Shown piece after piece: positions 43,446 to 53,041 of a stretch of DNA of 64,000 nucleotides. Made by a program: the position numbers and the translations under genes. Each line of letters starts with the position of its first letter. Position 1 is the first letter of the stretch. The notes below the pieces were generated by a model. The model did no database searches, was not told the DNA's origin, and was given only the letters and a program-made list of their open reading frames with translations. The stretch is from assembly GCA_005116955.1 (NCBI GenBank), contig SWDI01000005.1:799714-863713 (forward strand). The letters are read 5' to 3'. The DNA comes from Nitrospira sp. GTDB lineage: Bacteria > Nitrospirota > Nitrospiria > Nitrospirales > Nitrospiraceae.

Positions 43446-46304
43446 TCATGCACGTCGGAACCACCGATCCATGATTTGTTGAAGTTGGCCTGCGTCGAAC
43501 GGTTTGAGCAGGTAGGCTTGAGCGCCCAACCCGATAGCCCGCACGGCAAGTTCCTGAGATCCCGACGCCGTAATCATGATAATCGGAAGGTGTTGATTCG
43601 TCAGACGCACCCGTCGTAGCACTTCCAGGCCGTCGATCTGACCGATTCCAATGTCGAGAATCATCCCATCGAACTCTCGTGACTCGAGAAGTGTCAGCGC
43701 GTGACGGCCATCGAATGCCGAGAACGTCTGATACCCTTCTGCTATTAGTCGGTCATGAAGCAGTTGCTGAATGTCGGTATCATCATCCACCACTAAGATG
43801 TGTTGGCTCAGGAGATGGGATTCAAGTAAGAGTGGGACCTTCACGGCATGGATCGGAATCGTAAAGGACAGTTCAGCGCCGCCCTCGGGACGATTACAAG
43901 CTGCCACCTCCCCTCCTTGCAGCTCCACCAGAGTTTTCACAATGGACAGTCCAAGTCCCAACCCTTTGGGGGCTGTGCGCTGGCCTTGCTGGATGCGGAA
44001 GAAAGGGTCAAAAATCTTGTCCAGGTATTCCGGAGCAATACCGGGGCCCGTGTCCTGAACCAAAACCCTTGCTGTGCGGTGAGTCGGCAACTCGCAGGCA
44101 ACCGACACGGTTCCGCCAGGCGGAGTAAACTTAATGGCATTTTGCACCAGATTGACGACCGTCTGGATTAACCGATCACGATCTGCCCACACGACGACAT
44201 CCGTGCCGGCACAATGAAATTCCAGTGACTGCTGCTTGGCCTGAGCCAACGGTTTTAGTTGCTCAATCACGTCGGCGAGACAGGGTTCGATTTCGACATC
44301 GGCCGGATGCACCTCTAAGCGCCCTGTCTCGATACGGGTGCGATCGAGGAGATCCTCGATCATCCGAACCAGCCGATCTGAATTGTCCAACATTCGCAGG
44401 AGATAGCGCTGCTGCTTCTCATTCAGCGGTCCGGTCAGTCCGTCCAGCAGATTTTGGATGAATCCCTTGATGGACGTGAGCGGTGTTCTCAGTTCATGAG
44501 ACACATGAGAGAGGAATTGCGCACGCAAGCGGTCGGCTCGCTCAAGAGCTTCAGTGCGCTCTTTGACTTTGACCTCCAACCCCTGATTCCACTCTTCGAT
44601 CTGCTGGTAGGCCGAGGCGTTATCCAGCGCAATGGAGACTTGACTCGCGACCGTCATCATCAGTTCCAAATCGTCTTCCGTCACGCTTTGATTGTGCGAG
44701 CGATCAACCGTCAACATGCCCCAGATACGGTCTTTGGTCTTGATGGGAACCACAATCAGGGCTTTGGTCCCGCTCAATTCGGCTAATCGTTGATTGAGGG
44801 GATGGAGGCTGTGCCGTATCGACTCGATATTCTTGATCAACAGTGGGCGTCCTTGAAGAACCACCGTCCCCTCGGGACTCTCACAATCAGTAATTGGAAT
44901 CCGACAGGACTGGGCGAACGTTTCAACCTCCGGAGGCGCGCCAATCAGACGGATATGTTGGACGCTCTGCTCACAAGGATCAAACATGGACACCATGGCA
45001 CTGTTGTAGTTGAGCTCGTGCGTCAGGGCTTCCAACACCTGGTGCAAGAGTGCATCTCGTTCGAAGGTCGAGCCAAATGAGAGCCCCGCTCGGTGAAGCG
45101 CCGTGAGTTGTGCCACTTTCCGACGCAACTCCACCCGCATTTGCTCTTGTTCCAAATAGGCTTCGCGCAATTCTTCATGACGGGATTCGACGAATGTAAT
45201 CTGTTCTTGGATCAAGGCCTCGCGACGTTCGCTCTCACGAAGCAGCCGTCGATTGACCATGATGCCGACAGCGAGGATCGGGCACAGTCCGACTAACAGC
45301 ACCTCGCCGAGACTCACCGTCGGATTCAGAACACCGACTCCCGCCATGAGAGCAAGCCCCACCACCCCTCCCCCTAAGAACCATGCAAAACTCTGTTGCG
45401 CCTGAGGCAAGGACTCAACGCGGGTCGCTACCGAAGCGTGTGCGGCCTGGGCATTCTCGACGCCGACGACAGACTCACTGCTCAGTCGAGTCGGACGTGT
45501 CTGTTCAAGAGGTGAGGTTGCTCGCCAGAATCGCTTCCGATACCGGCTCTCCTCCTGCCATCGAATTGTCCACTGACACCATTCATCATCATTGCCGATA
45601 CAGGACGTCTCGATCACTTCTGCCTGAGAGAGGCCGTGGATGCGATGGGCCATGGCGACCATGATGCCTTGTGCGGATTGACACACCAGGCAGGCACACC
45701 GCCTGCGGTACAATCCAAACTGCCGAAGCGTCCGGTCAGTAAACCGCATCCCCACCGCAGCCGTGCTGCTCGTGACTTCCACCACACGGAACTCCACGGA
45801 CCCAGACGTAAACTTATTCCCAAAGTAGGGAAACATCGTGTAGATCTGTGACAGCGAAAATGGGCGAGTCAGAGCCAGCATGATGGGCGAGACTTTTTCC
45901 GCCCCTGCTTTAAACGCAAAGCGGGGATCGCCCGAGATCCGTTCACAAAACTCATAGAGATACGACGTAAATTCATACGAGTAGCTGTTCCACGGATTCT
46001 TCAACAGCTCCGGAGTCACATGATAGATGGGATCCTTGATGCGATCATTTAAAAGGCCGCACAACTCCTCGACCGCTTCTTTTCCTGCCGACGCTCCTCC
46101 CGCAGACGTCACTAACTTCTCTAAAAAGACCGTCACCGCCCTGATGCTGACGCCGCCAAGGTCTCGGATCGTCTGACCCTGTTCATCCAACCCGAACGGG
46201 CGAAACACCATGGCGCCCTGCTCAAGAATGGTTCGATCTTTTGGTAAGAGTTCGATGTTCGGGAAAGACTTGGCCTCGACAATGTCGAGCGTGCTACTTG
46301 TCAT
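43446..46304 (-). CDS. Hybrid histidine kinase with V4R-like sensor, GAF and receiver
   Basis: 952 aa. Residues about 60-255 contain a V4R-like/HNOB-like segment ending ETSCIGNDDEWCQWTIRW with conserved Cys. Two membrane helices follow (FAWFLGGGVVGLALMAGVGV and VLLVGLCPILAVGIMV), then a coiled coil, a GAF domain, HisKA (FLSHVSHELRTPLTSIKG), HATPase (DTGPGIAPEYLDKIFDPFF, GLGLGLSIVKTL) and a C-terminal receiver (VVDDDTD, MILDIGIGQIDG, LKPFD). No DNA-binding output. FadL begins 10 bases after its stop, so the kinase may sense a hydrophobic ligand or its uptake (inference). Confidence 0.85.
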   Translation of the reverse strand: MTSSTLDIVEAKSFPNIELLPKDRTILEQGAMVFRPFGLDEQGQTIRDLGGVSIRAVTVFLEKLVTSAGGASAGKEAVEELCGLLNDRIKDPIYHVTPELLKNPWNSYSYEFTSYLYEFCERISGDPRFAFKAGAEKVSPIMLALTRPFSLSQIYTMFPYFGNKFTSGSVEFRVVEVTSSTAAVGMRFTDRTLRQFGLYRRRCACLVCQSAQGIMVAMAHRIHGLSQAEVIETSCIGNDDEWCQWTIRWQEESRYRKRFWRATSPLEQTRPTRLSSESVVGVENAQAAHASVATRVESLPQAQQSFAWFLGGGVVGLALMAGVGVLNPTVSLGEVLLVGLCPILAVGIMVNRRLLRESERREALIQEQITFVESRHEELREAYLEQEQMRVELRRKVAQLTALHRAGLSFGSTFERDALLHQVLEALTHELNYNSAMVSMFDPCEQSVQHIRLIGAPPEVETFAQSCRIPITDCESPEGTVVLQGRPLLIKNIESIRHSLHPLNQRLAELSGTKALIVVPIKTKDRIWGMLTVDRSHNQSVTEDDLELMMTVASQVSIALDNASAYQQIEEWNQGLEVKVKERTEALERADRLRAQFLSHVSHELRTPLTSIKGFIQNLLDGLTGPLNEKQQRYLLRMLDNSDRLVRMIEDLLDRTRIETGRLEVHPADVEIEPCLADVIEQLKPLAQAKQQSLEFHCAGTDVVVWADRDRLIQTVVNLVQNAIKFTPPGGTVSVACELPTHRTARVLVQDTGPGIAPEYLDKIFDPFFRIQQGQRTAPKGLGLGLSIVKTLVELQGGEVAACNRPEGGAELSFTIPIHAVKVPLLLESHLLSQHILVVDDDTDIQQLLHDRLIAEGYQTFSAFDGRHALTLLESREFDGMILDIGIGQIDGLEVLRRVRLTNQHLPIIMITASGSQELAVRAIGLGAQAYLLKPFDAGQLQQIMDRWFRRA

Positions 46305-46624
46305 GGCGTCATCCCCTCAGACAACAGGTCCATGGGACGGAACTGGGCGCGGTGTTGAGCGCAGTCAGCCGATACGGCAGCCGATGGATTGCACAGAGCC
46401 AGTGGTGTTGATCACCTGCTCAGTTCACCTACGGGAATAGCACGTATGGCTCGCGGAGTATATCGACGACCACGTGAGCTTTGCAATACGAAGGTCGAGC
46501 CCCTTCCATCTGTGGGGAGAAGCCGGTCAAAAGGTGGGACTGTCTGTGAGGGAACTACCTGAGGGGCTGATCCTCTCGGTTCGCGGGACACGGGTATCGG
46601 CAGAGTGCCGAAGGATACACGCTG
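46305..46624. other. Intergenic region upstream of the hybrid kinase
   Basis: About 320 bases between the kinase start and the thiamine-binding gene on the same strand. No convincing ORF, hairpin or promoter was found; a 37-codon plus-strand ORF at 46447 has no Shine-Dalgarno. Confidence 0.35.
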
Positions 46625-46933
46625 CTATTGTCTCACTGACCGCTTGAGCTTTTTTTCAACGCTGGCCACCTTGCTCTGGAGACGTCCCGCATGGCCCTTT
46701 CGGTAATCAACTTTGATTGTGCAGGAAATGCGGTTGCAGTCCTTTTTCATCCGCTCATAGCATCGCTGCACCACCGAGAAGACTTCCTCCCATTCGCCTT
46801 CTAAGACCGTGCCCATCGGATTTAATCGATACGCGACCCCACTCTTATCAATAATATCGAGAGAACGGGCCACATATTTCCCGACACTCTCGCCCTTTCC
46901 CAACGGCGACATGCTGAACTCCAGTAGGACCAT
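46625..46933 (-). CDS. Thiamine-binding/MTH1187-family protein (DUF77)
   Basis: 102 aa of the MTH1187/YkoF-like fold: MVLLEFSMSPLGKGESVGKY, LDIIDKSGVAYRLNPMGTVL and EVFSVVQRCYERM. Members are thiamine- or small-molecule-binding proteins of uncertain role. Follows the siroheme gene by 8 bases on the same strand, so the two are probably cotranscribed. Confidence 0.88.
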   Translation of the reverse strand: MVLLEFSMSPLGKGESVGKYVARSLDIIDKSGVAYRLNPMGTVLEGEWEEVFSVVQRCYERMKKDCNRISCTIKVDYRKGHAGRLQSKVASVEKKLKRSVRQ

Positions 46934-46941
46934 TGTATCTC

Positions 46942-47604
46942 CTATTGCTGTGTGGCATCAGGTTGTGCGTTCGCCACCGCCTGAGCCCGCCTTTCCAACC
47001 AGACGTTGGGGTATCGGACCTTGCCGAGGAAACGAAAACCGTCTAACGCCTCGCGCAGGAGTGCCCGCCGCGTCTCGAAATCCGGCTCACTTGCCTTGGC
47101 CTGTTCACGTAGTTGCCCAAGCCACTCGACGAAATCAATGAATTCTGCATCGAGAATGTGTTCCAAATCCTCTTTCATAAATCCGGAAAGAGCCGGTGCC
47201 ACTCCGCTTGTGCTAATCGCGACTCGCACATGACCCACTGCCACAACAGCGGGCATCGTGACGCTGCTTGCCTCTGGGTAATCGACTGACCAGAGCAGTA
47301 CACGCTTTTCTCTGGCTTGAGCCACCAACATGTGAGCAAAGTCACGATCGCCCCGAAGGGTATTGAGAATGAGAATGACGTGTTCGAGATCCGTGTCGCG
47401 AAAATGTCGCCCACGATGGATAATCTTACCCGAAGCCGCCAGCAAGCGTAACGGTTCATTCAGCGTGGGACTGATCACCGTGACTCGCGCACCGGACTCG
47501 AGCAGGCGCTGAGATTTTTCCGATGCCTCCTCATCGCCACCGATCACCAGAACCGGCCAGCCTCTTACATCCAAGACCAAGGGAAAACCAGGATTGGCAA
47601 CCAT
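46942..47604 (-). CDS. Precorrin-2 dehydrogenase / sirohydrochlorin ferrochelatase (CysG N-terminal type)
   Basis: A stand-alone Met8/CysG-N protein: FPLVLDVRGWPVLVIGGDEEASEKSQRLLE (NAD-binding opening; G-x-G in the variant GGDEEA), VTVISPTL, the conserved Ser/Ala-rich PAVVAVGHVRVAISTSGVAPALSGFMKEDLE. It makes siroheme for nitrite or sulfite reductases, and may serve cytochrome cd1/heme d1 synthesis. The family's GGG variant is GGD here. Start at Met-Val-Ala (47604) is inferred; longer starts to 47664 exist. Confidence 0.85.
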   Translation of the reverse strand: MVANPGFPLVLDVRGWPVLVIGGDEEASEKSQRLLESGARVTVISPTLNEPLRLLAASGKIIHRGRHFRDTDLEHVILILNTLRGDRDFAHMLVAQAREKRVLLWSVDYPEASSVTMPAVVAVGHVRVAISTSGVAPALSGFMKEDLEHILDAEFIDFVEWLGQLREQAKASEPDFETRRALLREALDGFRFLGKVRYPNVWLERRAQAVANAQPDATQQ

Positions 47605-47831
47605 GACGTGACTCCCCATTTGACTGAATGGCTCAGTATCTGAGAATGAACCTCCATCATGCAAGTGGGATTTCTAAAATCCACAGCTCATTTCCTATTT
47701 TGGTCAGTCCGTCGCTATAATGCAGCACACTCGAATGAGTGGAATGATTTCGTGCGCAATAGTTGGAAGACTGTCCGGAGGGGGGCGGGTACGGACCGAT
47801 TGGCTTCTGACGATGACGTCAACCCTGCGCG

Positions 47832-48377
47832 CTAGGTGTCAGCTGGATCTGCATCCAGCTCCATATTCCAATAGAGATAATCACGCCAGCTTTCCGGTGT
47901 GTTGCGAATGCCGATGGTAATGGTAATGACGGGGCTCCACCGAGGTTTCACCGGCCGCTTTTTCAACTTCATGCTGGCTTCTTCCGGCGTCCGCCCGCTC
48001 TTCCGATTGTTACAGCGCCAGCAGGCAGTGACGATGTTTTCCCACGTCTTTTTCCCACCTTTGGCGATGGGCACGACATGATCAAATGTCAGTTCTTCAG
48101 TCCGAAATTTGTGATTGCAGTATTGGCAGCAGTACCCATCTCGCGTAAAAATGTTGATACGGGAAAACTTGACGGCGCGGTGACTGTCCTTCAACTTCAC
48201 CAGTCTCAACAGGCGCATCACCGAGGGAAGCTTGATCGACAGAGAAATCCCGTGGATTTCCCTATCGTAGACCTCCAAGACTTCGACTTTTCCTTGCCAG
48301 AGGAGCGCGATCGCTTTTTGCCAATGCACAACCCGGAGGGGTTCATAGGTCGCGTTGAGCAGGAGGGTCATTTCCAT
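47832..48377 (-). CDS. HNH endonuclease
   Basis: Typical small HNH protein (181 aa): two CxxC zinc pairs (CQYC and CWRC) around ELTFDHVVPIAKGGKKTWENIVTACW, with the catalytic DHVVP His and the N in ENIV. The N-terminal MTLLLNATYEPLRVVHWQKA is shared by a widespread, chromosomal HNH family of unknown role that is not tied to restriction modules. The preceding Met is an alternative start. Confidence 0.92.
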   Translation of the reverse strand: MEMTLLLNATYEPLRVVHWQKAIALLWQGKVEVLEVYDREIHGISLSIKLPSVMRLLRLVKLKDSHRAVKFSRINIFTRDGYCCQYCNHKFRTEELTFDHVVPIAKGGKKTWENIVTACWRCNNRKSGRTPEEASMKLKKRPVKPRWSPVITITIGIRNTPESWRDYLYWNMELDADPADT

Positions 48378-48526
48378 AGAGGAACCTCATCCCCAATCGG
48401 ACCTCCAGGCCAGTCACGGAGTGTATCCGATGGGTATAGCTACCCGATGCTATTTCTATGCCATATGGTGGCGTTGAAATCAAGCAAGCGCCCTTCTGAT
48501 GCCACATACGGCAGACCGAGCGAGAG

Positions 48527-48865
48527 ATGACGATCATGAACGATTTCGTGAGAGTGGCCTTCACGCACGAGATTCCACCCGGCACAGGGCGAACAGTTGA
48601 AGTCGATGGGATCTGGATTGCAGTCTTCAACGTGGACGGAACTTTTCACGCGATCGATAATTCCTGCCCCCACGCGGGCGGCCCGCTCGGAGAAGGGAAA
48701 CTGTGCGACGCGGTTGTCGAATGTCCCTGGCATGGCTGGAAATTCAGCGTGATCTCAGGAGAACGCATCGGCAATCCGAATTTTCAGGTGGTGCGCTGCG
48801 AAGTTCGAATCCACGAGAATGAAGTTCAGATCGCCATCCCACCGACACTCAGAGAACCGGTCTAA
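48527..48865 (+). CDS. Rieske [2Fe-2S] protein (NirD/ferredoxin-like)
   Basis: Rieske cluster ligands are complete: CPHAGGPL and, 17 residues later, CPWHGWKF. The 112-aa size (109 aa from the second ATG at 48536) fits the soluble NirD-like or dioxygenase-ferredoxin class, not the membrane-bound cytochrome bc1 type. No catalytic partner is adjacent. Its end overlaps the converging minus-strand gene by 4 bases. Confidence 0.92.
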   Translation: MTIMNDFVRVAFTHEIPPGTGRTVEVDGIWIAVFNVDGTFHAIDNSCPHAGGPLGEGKLCDAVVECPWHGWKFSVISGERIGNPNFQVVRCEVRIHENEVQIAIPPTLREPV

Positions 48866-49344
48866 CTTTTTGACGGACCAGACGGTGAAGGTACTGTTCC
48901 GTCCTCAACATCAGGCGCTTTTGGCGTCACTCCGTCCGCCGGTAGCGAGGCCGCATTGACCTTCTTGAGTTTCAGATGGGCATGCCAAATGAATTCTCGC
49001 TCGAACCATTGGCCACGCACCCCCTGATCGCGAAGCTGTACACGGATCTCGTAGATATCCCCCTCGACATGCTTCACTCGCCATTCACCGAGTCGAACCC
49101 CTTGCCCACGATCCTTCATCATACGAACATGCTCGTTCATAGCCTGTAGGACTGTCGGGTGACCGATCGCCTGAGAGCTCTGCACCAACGCCAACGCCTC
49201 AACTTCTCGCTGGTCTCTCGACGGGGTTGTCGATGGCAGCGTAGTCCATGCATAGTAGAGTCCACCCAGCAGTAGGATTGCGACGACTGCATAGCGGATC
49301 AGGTGGGTGGCGAGCGATCGCGAAACGATACGGCTGTTAGTCAT
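48862..49344 (-). CDS. Single-pass membrane protein of unknown function
   Basis: 160 aa: one N-terminal helix (LIRYAVVAILLLGGLYYAW) and a periplasmic domain with a beta-rich centre (WRVKHVEGDIYEIRVQLRDQ), then a Pro/Ser/Asp-rich disordered tail. Not recognised. Converges with the Rieske gene. Confidence 0.6.
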   Translation of the reverse strand: MTNSRIVSRSLATHLIRYAVVAILLLGGLYYAWTTLPSTTPSRDQREVEALALVQSSQAIGHPTVLQAMNEHVRMMKDRGQGVRLGEWRVKHVEGDIYEIRVQLRDQGVRGQWFEREFIWHAHLKLKKVNAASLPADGVTPKAPDVEDGTVPSPSGPSKS

Positions 49345-49530
49345 GCAGATGTTGTCTCAAACCAACTCGTGAAACCTTGTGACCTGCACGGCATCTTAGG
49401 AAGGCCGGAACGCCATGTCAATGCAGCGTCAAGACCTGGCCGTGACGAGTGCCGCTTGTTTGGCGAAAAGCCGGTGTGTTACAAGTACGGGAAGGTTCTA
49501 AGATGGTCGGGCACAGAATGAGTACGGTGC

Positions 49531-49974
49531 ATGAAGTTCTTTTTATACGGTGATCTCCTCAATCCTTCGCAACTCAAGCGGCGAGCCCCGGAACATAGAT
49601 TTCTCTACCTCGCCACCTTGTCGGACCATACGGTGAAATTTTGCCGATGGTCGTCACAATGGCGGTGTGGGCTCGCCAGCATCGTGCCTTCACAAGGTGA
49701 AAAGACTTGGGGCGGGGTATTCGAACTCACGGACGAAGATATAAAAATCATGGACCAGTTTGAGCAGGATGTGCCGCAGGGGACGTACCGCCACCTGCAA
49801 GTCACCATCTCGACCGATCGCGGAGAGAAGGAACTGGTCACCACCTACGCAGCGAACCCGATCGGGAAGTTTAAGCCCAAAGACCACTACCTGGATTGGG
49901 TGCTGAAGGGACTCAAAGAGTGGAAGATTCCGGAGGACGTGATCCAGCAATGGGCGTCGTATAGGCCGAGGTAA
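49531..49974 (+). CDS. Gamma-glutamylcyclotransferase-like protein
   Basis: 147 aa with the GGCT/AIG2 opening FFLYGDLLNPSQLKRRAPEH (family form YGxL), and WGGVFELTDEDIKIMDQFEQ, where the family has a catalytic Glu. It may cyclise gamma-glutamyl peptides or amines. The exact substrate is unknown. The initial Gly-Asp-Leu rather than Gly-Ser/Thr-Leu is a mild deviation. Confidence 0.75.
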   Translation: MKFFLYGDLLNPSQLKRRAPEHRFLYLATLSDHTVKFCRWSSQWRCGLASIVPSQGEKTWGGVFELTDEDIKIMDQFEQDVPQGTYRHLQVTISTDRGEKELVTTYAANPIGKFKPKDHYLDWVLKGLKEWKIPEDVIQQWASYRPR

Positions 49975-49978
49975 TGCA

Positions 49979-50067
49979 GGAACTCACAGCTGACAGCTTT
50001 CAGCTATCACATAGATGTTATGTTTGAGCCGACGGCTGATTGCTGACAGCTGGTAGCTCGACTTAGA
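49979..50067. repeat. AGCTGA/CAGCTG-rich intergenic repeat, unit A
   Basis: Short degenerate repeats of the type CAGCTGACAGCTTTCAGCT and GCTGACAGCTGGTAGCTC fill the gap before the ferredoxin gene. Similar words recur at 50440-50480. Confidence 0.4.
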
Positions 50068-50078
50068 TTGAGGAGATT

Positions 50079-50405
50079 ATGCCAAAACCAAAATATCATA
50101 TTCTTGTCTGTACCAATTCCCGCCCTCCTGGTCACCCCAAACCATCGTGTGGGTCAGCCGGTGCGGCACAGCTGCTGATGGCGTTCAACATGGGGTTGAT
50201 GCAACGTTCTGTCCCACCGGGGGAAGTGTTGGTAAGCGCGACAGGCTGCCTCGGTCCTTGCGAGCAGGGTCCGACGGTCGTCGTCTATCCTGACAATACC
50301 TGGTATTCCAAGGTCACTGAGGGGGACGTCGCCACCATCCTTGATGAACATGTCGCGAAAGGGACACCGGCTGCGAAGCTGAATCCAGACTCTGTGTGGA
50401 AATAA
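50079..50405 (+). CDS. Thioredoxin-like [2Fe-2S] ferredoxin
   Basis: 108 aa. YHILVCTNSRPPGHPKPSCG gives the first two Cys and SATGCLGPCEQGPTVVVYPD the last two, the C-x10-14-C ... C-x3-C ligand pattern of thioredoxin-like ferredoxins (Shethna/NuoE type). The role is electron transfer; its redox partner is not in the neighbourhood. A good GAGGAG precedes the ATG. Confidence 0.9.
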   Translation: MPKPKYHILVCTNSRPPGHPKPSCGSAGAAQLLMAFNMGLMQRSVPPGEVLVSATGCLGPCEQGPTVVVYPDNTWYSKVTEGDVATILDEHVAKGTPAAKLNPDSVWK

Positions 50406-50490
50406 GCTGAGCCCTGACGGGTGGCTTCGAGCGGTCAGCTGAGACTGACGCTTGATTGCTTCAGCTGATGGCTGATAGGGTTTCCTTTGA
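50406..50490. repeat. AGCTGA-rich intergenic repeat, unit B
   Basis: GGTCAGCTGAGACTGACGC and TTCAGCTGATGGCTGATAGG resemble unit A at 49979-50067. Together they flank the ferredoxin gene. Function unknown; probably low-complexity drift or a family of short intergenic repeats. Confidence 0.35.
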
Positions 50491-50493
50491 CAC

Positions 50494-51006
50494 ATGAGTA
50501 CACCAACTCATCACGAACACAAAGACCATGCACCCAGCTCAATCGGGTGCATGGTCATTACCTGTAGTGATACCCGCACACAAGAAACTGACACCAGTGG
50601 TCAGCTGATTCAGAAGCTCCTGAAGGAGCAGGGTCATACCGTACCGACCTATCATCTTTTGAAGGATGAACCGGCACAGATCCAGCTCAGGATTACTCAA
50701 TGCACGACCAACGACGCAGTACAGGCCATCATCATCAACGGCGGCACCGGCATTTCCCGGCGTGATTCGACGTTCGAAGCGGTGGATGCCATGTTGGAAA
50801 AGCGACTCGCGGGATTCGGCGAAATCTTTCGGTTGCTGACCTATCAAGACATTGGCTCACCGGCCATCATGAGCCGGGCGACTGCTGGCATCATCAAAGG
50901 CCGCGTGCTCTTTTCCATCCCTGGCTCAGAAAACGCGGTCCGCCTCGCGATGGAAAAGCTCATTCTTCCCGAACTCGGACATCTCGTGAAAGAACTCAGC
51001 AAGTAA
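50494..51006 (+). CDS. moaB: Molybdopterin adenylyltransferase-like protein MoaB
   Basis: 170 aa, MogA/MoaB fold: MVITCSDTRTQETDTSGQLI, the central IIINGGTGISRRDSTFEAVD, and SPAIMSRATAGIIKGRVLFSIPGSENAV. It binds and adenylylates molybdopterin on the route to Moco, needed for molybdenum enzymes such as nitrite oxidoreductase or nitrate reductase. The His-rich N-terminal leader (HHEHKDHAP) is an addition. Alone here. Confidence 0.93.
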   Translation: MSTPTHHEHKDHAPSSIGCMVITCSDTRTQETDTSGQLIQKLLKEQGHTVPTYHLLKDEPAQIQLRITQCTTNDAVQAIIINGGTGISRRDSTFEAVDAMLEKRLAGFGEIFRLLTYQDIGSPAIMSRATAGIIKGRVLFSIPGSENAVRLAMEKLILPELGHLVKELSK

Positions 51007-51061
51007 CGGTAATGGGTAAGTGGTGAGGGGTTCGCCGAAACTTATCGAGGTATTCATATGC

Positions 51062-51257
51062 TTGACGTCGTACACACGTCGTGTTTAACATGTATTTTTC
51101 CATTTTGCAGAGTCCTCGTACACCACAAATGAATTCACCATGCTTGAAGGATGATCAGGATAAGCCTGATAAGCCCGACAACAAACCTGAATGTGTTACA
51201 GGGATGAAGGCACTTTCGAGACCTTTTTCGGAACCCTGCCCGGCCTACACTGAGTGA
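51062..51257 (+). other. Promoter-like element with a 42-aa ORF in the 51007-51417 gap
   Basis: TTGACG (51062-51067), 18 bases, TAACAT (51086-51091) form a reasonable sigma70 promoter. It reads into an ORF at 51129-51257 that encodes a charged peptide with the repeat DQDKPDKPDNKPE; no Shine-Dalgarno is present. Beyond it, at 51268-51320, are two small stem-forming stretches (GGTCG/CGACC and GAGAAG/CTTCTC). A small RNA or nothing at all are equally likely. Confidence 0.3.
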
Positions 51258-51417
51258 GTGAGCGTGAGGTCGCTTCGACCGACGAGAAGAGGGTTCGCTT
51301 CTCGAACCGCAAACAAGCGTGGAAGGAGAAACAGGGCAACCGGTGCCACCTTGGCGTATATTCGTGGACGGTGGTCCCGCATTCCCCTTACTCCTTACCC
51401 TTTACCTCTCACCGTTT

Positions 51418-51852
51418 TTAGTCTTGTGTGATCTTTGGCTCCTCGTACGTCACCTCCGTCGAAATCTTCGACTGCGCATAGCGCTTATAGTGTAACAGGA
51501 GGTCGCGCACGGAGACGACACCGGAAATCTCCCCGTTCTTGGTGACGCCGAGATGGCGCACACCCAGGTCGGCCATCATATCCTGTGCATCATCGACCGA
51601 CTGACTCCCCTCGATCGTACAAATTGGCGTCGTCATGATTTTCTCGACGGTCAACTTGCCCAATGGCTTTCCGCTCGCAACGGCGAGTCGAACGATGTCC
51701 GTGTCCGTCACCACCCCAACCAATTGTTTCCCCTTCTTCACGAAGAGCGATCCCACCCGCGCCGCACGCATCGTCTTGGCGGCACTGGCAATCGACATTT
51801 TTGGTCCAACGCTCTTGGGGTTCTTGCTCATGATCTTCGCGACTGTGGACAT
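51418..51852 (-). CDS. Two-CBS-domain protein
   Basis: 144 aa, two CBS repeats: MSKNPKSVGPKMSIASAAKTM with VVTDTDIVRLAV, and IMTTPICTIEGSQSVDDAQD with VVSVRDLLLHY. CBS pairs bind adenosine nucleotides and act as energy sensors for partner proteins. No partner domain is fused. A GGAGGA lies before the start on the minus strand. Confidence 0.9.
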   Translation of the reverse strand: MSTVAKIMSKNPKSVGPKMSIASAAKTMRAARVGSLFVKKGKQLVGVVTDTDIVRLAVASGKPLGKLTVEKIMTTPICTIEGSQSVDDAQDMMADLGVRHLGVTKNGEISGVVSVRDLLLHYKRYAQSKISTEVTYEEPKITQD

Positions 51853-52111
51853 GCTTCCTCCTTACGTTCGAATGGACTGACACGAAAGAACGCCGGCCAC
51901 GCTCACTATTGATTGGACTCAGGGTAGCACAAAATGGCAGCGGGGCTCAAAACAGTCGGTTGCAGGGATGGATCGTACACTCAACACGCGCGCGCGATCT
52001 TACTGGAAAACGTTCGACTCATCAGTGAGGGCTCAATCGCCCGCAGCGGAGTCCTTACACAAGGCGGGGTGTGAAGACGGCGTGAACTCCTCACTGACGG
52101 GTCTCACGATA

Positions 52112-53041
52112 TCAAAACCTCAACGTTCCTTCCACGACCATCACACAATGCCCACCGACCTTCACACCTTGAATGATATCGTCGTCCGATTCTACTTTGA
52201 CGAGAATCCGTGATGGCCGATCAATTTCATAGCCCTGTTCGATGAGGATGTCCGTCGTCGGTCCAACTTCAACAACACCGTTCTGAACCAGGTACGCGCC
52301 AAGTGCGCCGCCGGCGCTTCCCGTGGCAGGATCTTCCAAGATTCCAATTTTCGGAGCGAACATCCTCGCGTGAACGGACGCGAACGATTCGACCGTCACC
52401 GTCGTGAAGACCATAATCCCATTGGCCCCGAACCGTTCACAGACATTGATAATGGCCGACGCATCAGGGTTGATCGACCGGACAGCCGTCAATGTTCGCA
52501 CCGGCACGATCAAGACCGGCAAGCCGGTGGACACGACTTGGAGGGGCCATTTCGTATCGGCGATCACGTGCTTCGGCAAACCGAGCGCTCCGCCGATCAG
52601 ATACACATCGTCGACAGCGTCGAGGGGATCAAGAAATTCAGGTTTAGGTTGAGACATCACGACCCGCACCACGCGACTCTGTTCCGCATGCAATTCGACG
52701 GAAAACAAACCGATATTACATTCTTGCACGACCGACGTCACAGGTTCCTGAGTCGAGATCCTCCCGATCTGGGCCAACACGTAAAACGTACCCAGCACCG
52801 GATGGCCCGCAAAGGGAATTTCTTGAGTCGGGGTAAAGATCCGCAACCGAGCTACTGCGGCAGGGTCGGTCGGTGGAAAGACGAACACCGTCTCCGAGAG
52901 ATTCATCTCCCGAGCGATCTGTTGCAGCTCGGCATCGGTCAGACCATCCGCGTCGGGAAACACAGCAACGGGATTGCCGCCGAACGGCTGACTGGTGAAC
53001 ACATCCGCCTGGTAGAATTTCAGCGATCGAGTTTCAGACAT
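52112..53041 (-). CDS. PhzF-family isomerase/epimerase
   Basis: 309 aa with [20 protein letters not shown], the catalytic [12 protein letters not shown]lu, [20 protein letters not shown] and [17 protein letters not shown]. These are the signatures of the DapF-like PhzF superfamily. Substrate unknown; family members isomerise small aromatic or amino-acid-like acids. Confidence 0.93.
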   Translation of the reverse strand: MSETRSLKFYQADVFTSQPFGGNPVAVFPDADGLTDAELQQIAREMNLSETVFVFPPTDPAAVARLRIFTPTQEIPFAGHPVLGTFYVLAQIGRISTQEPVTSVVQECNIGLFSVELHAEQSRVVRVVMSQPKPEFLDPLDAVDDVYLIGGALGLPKHVIADTKWPLQVVSTGLPVLIVPVRTLTAVRSINPDASAIINVCERFGANGIMVFTTVTVESFASVHARMFAPKIGILEDPATGSAGGALGAYLVQNGVVEVGPTTDILIEQGYEIDRPSRILVKVESDDDIIQGVKVGGHCVMVVEGTLRF

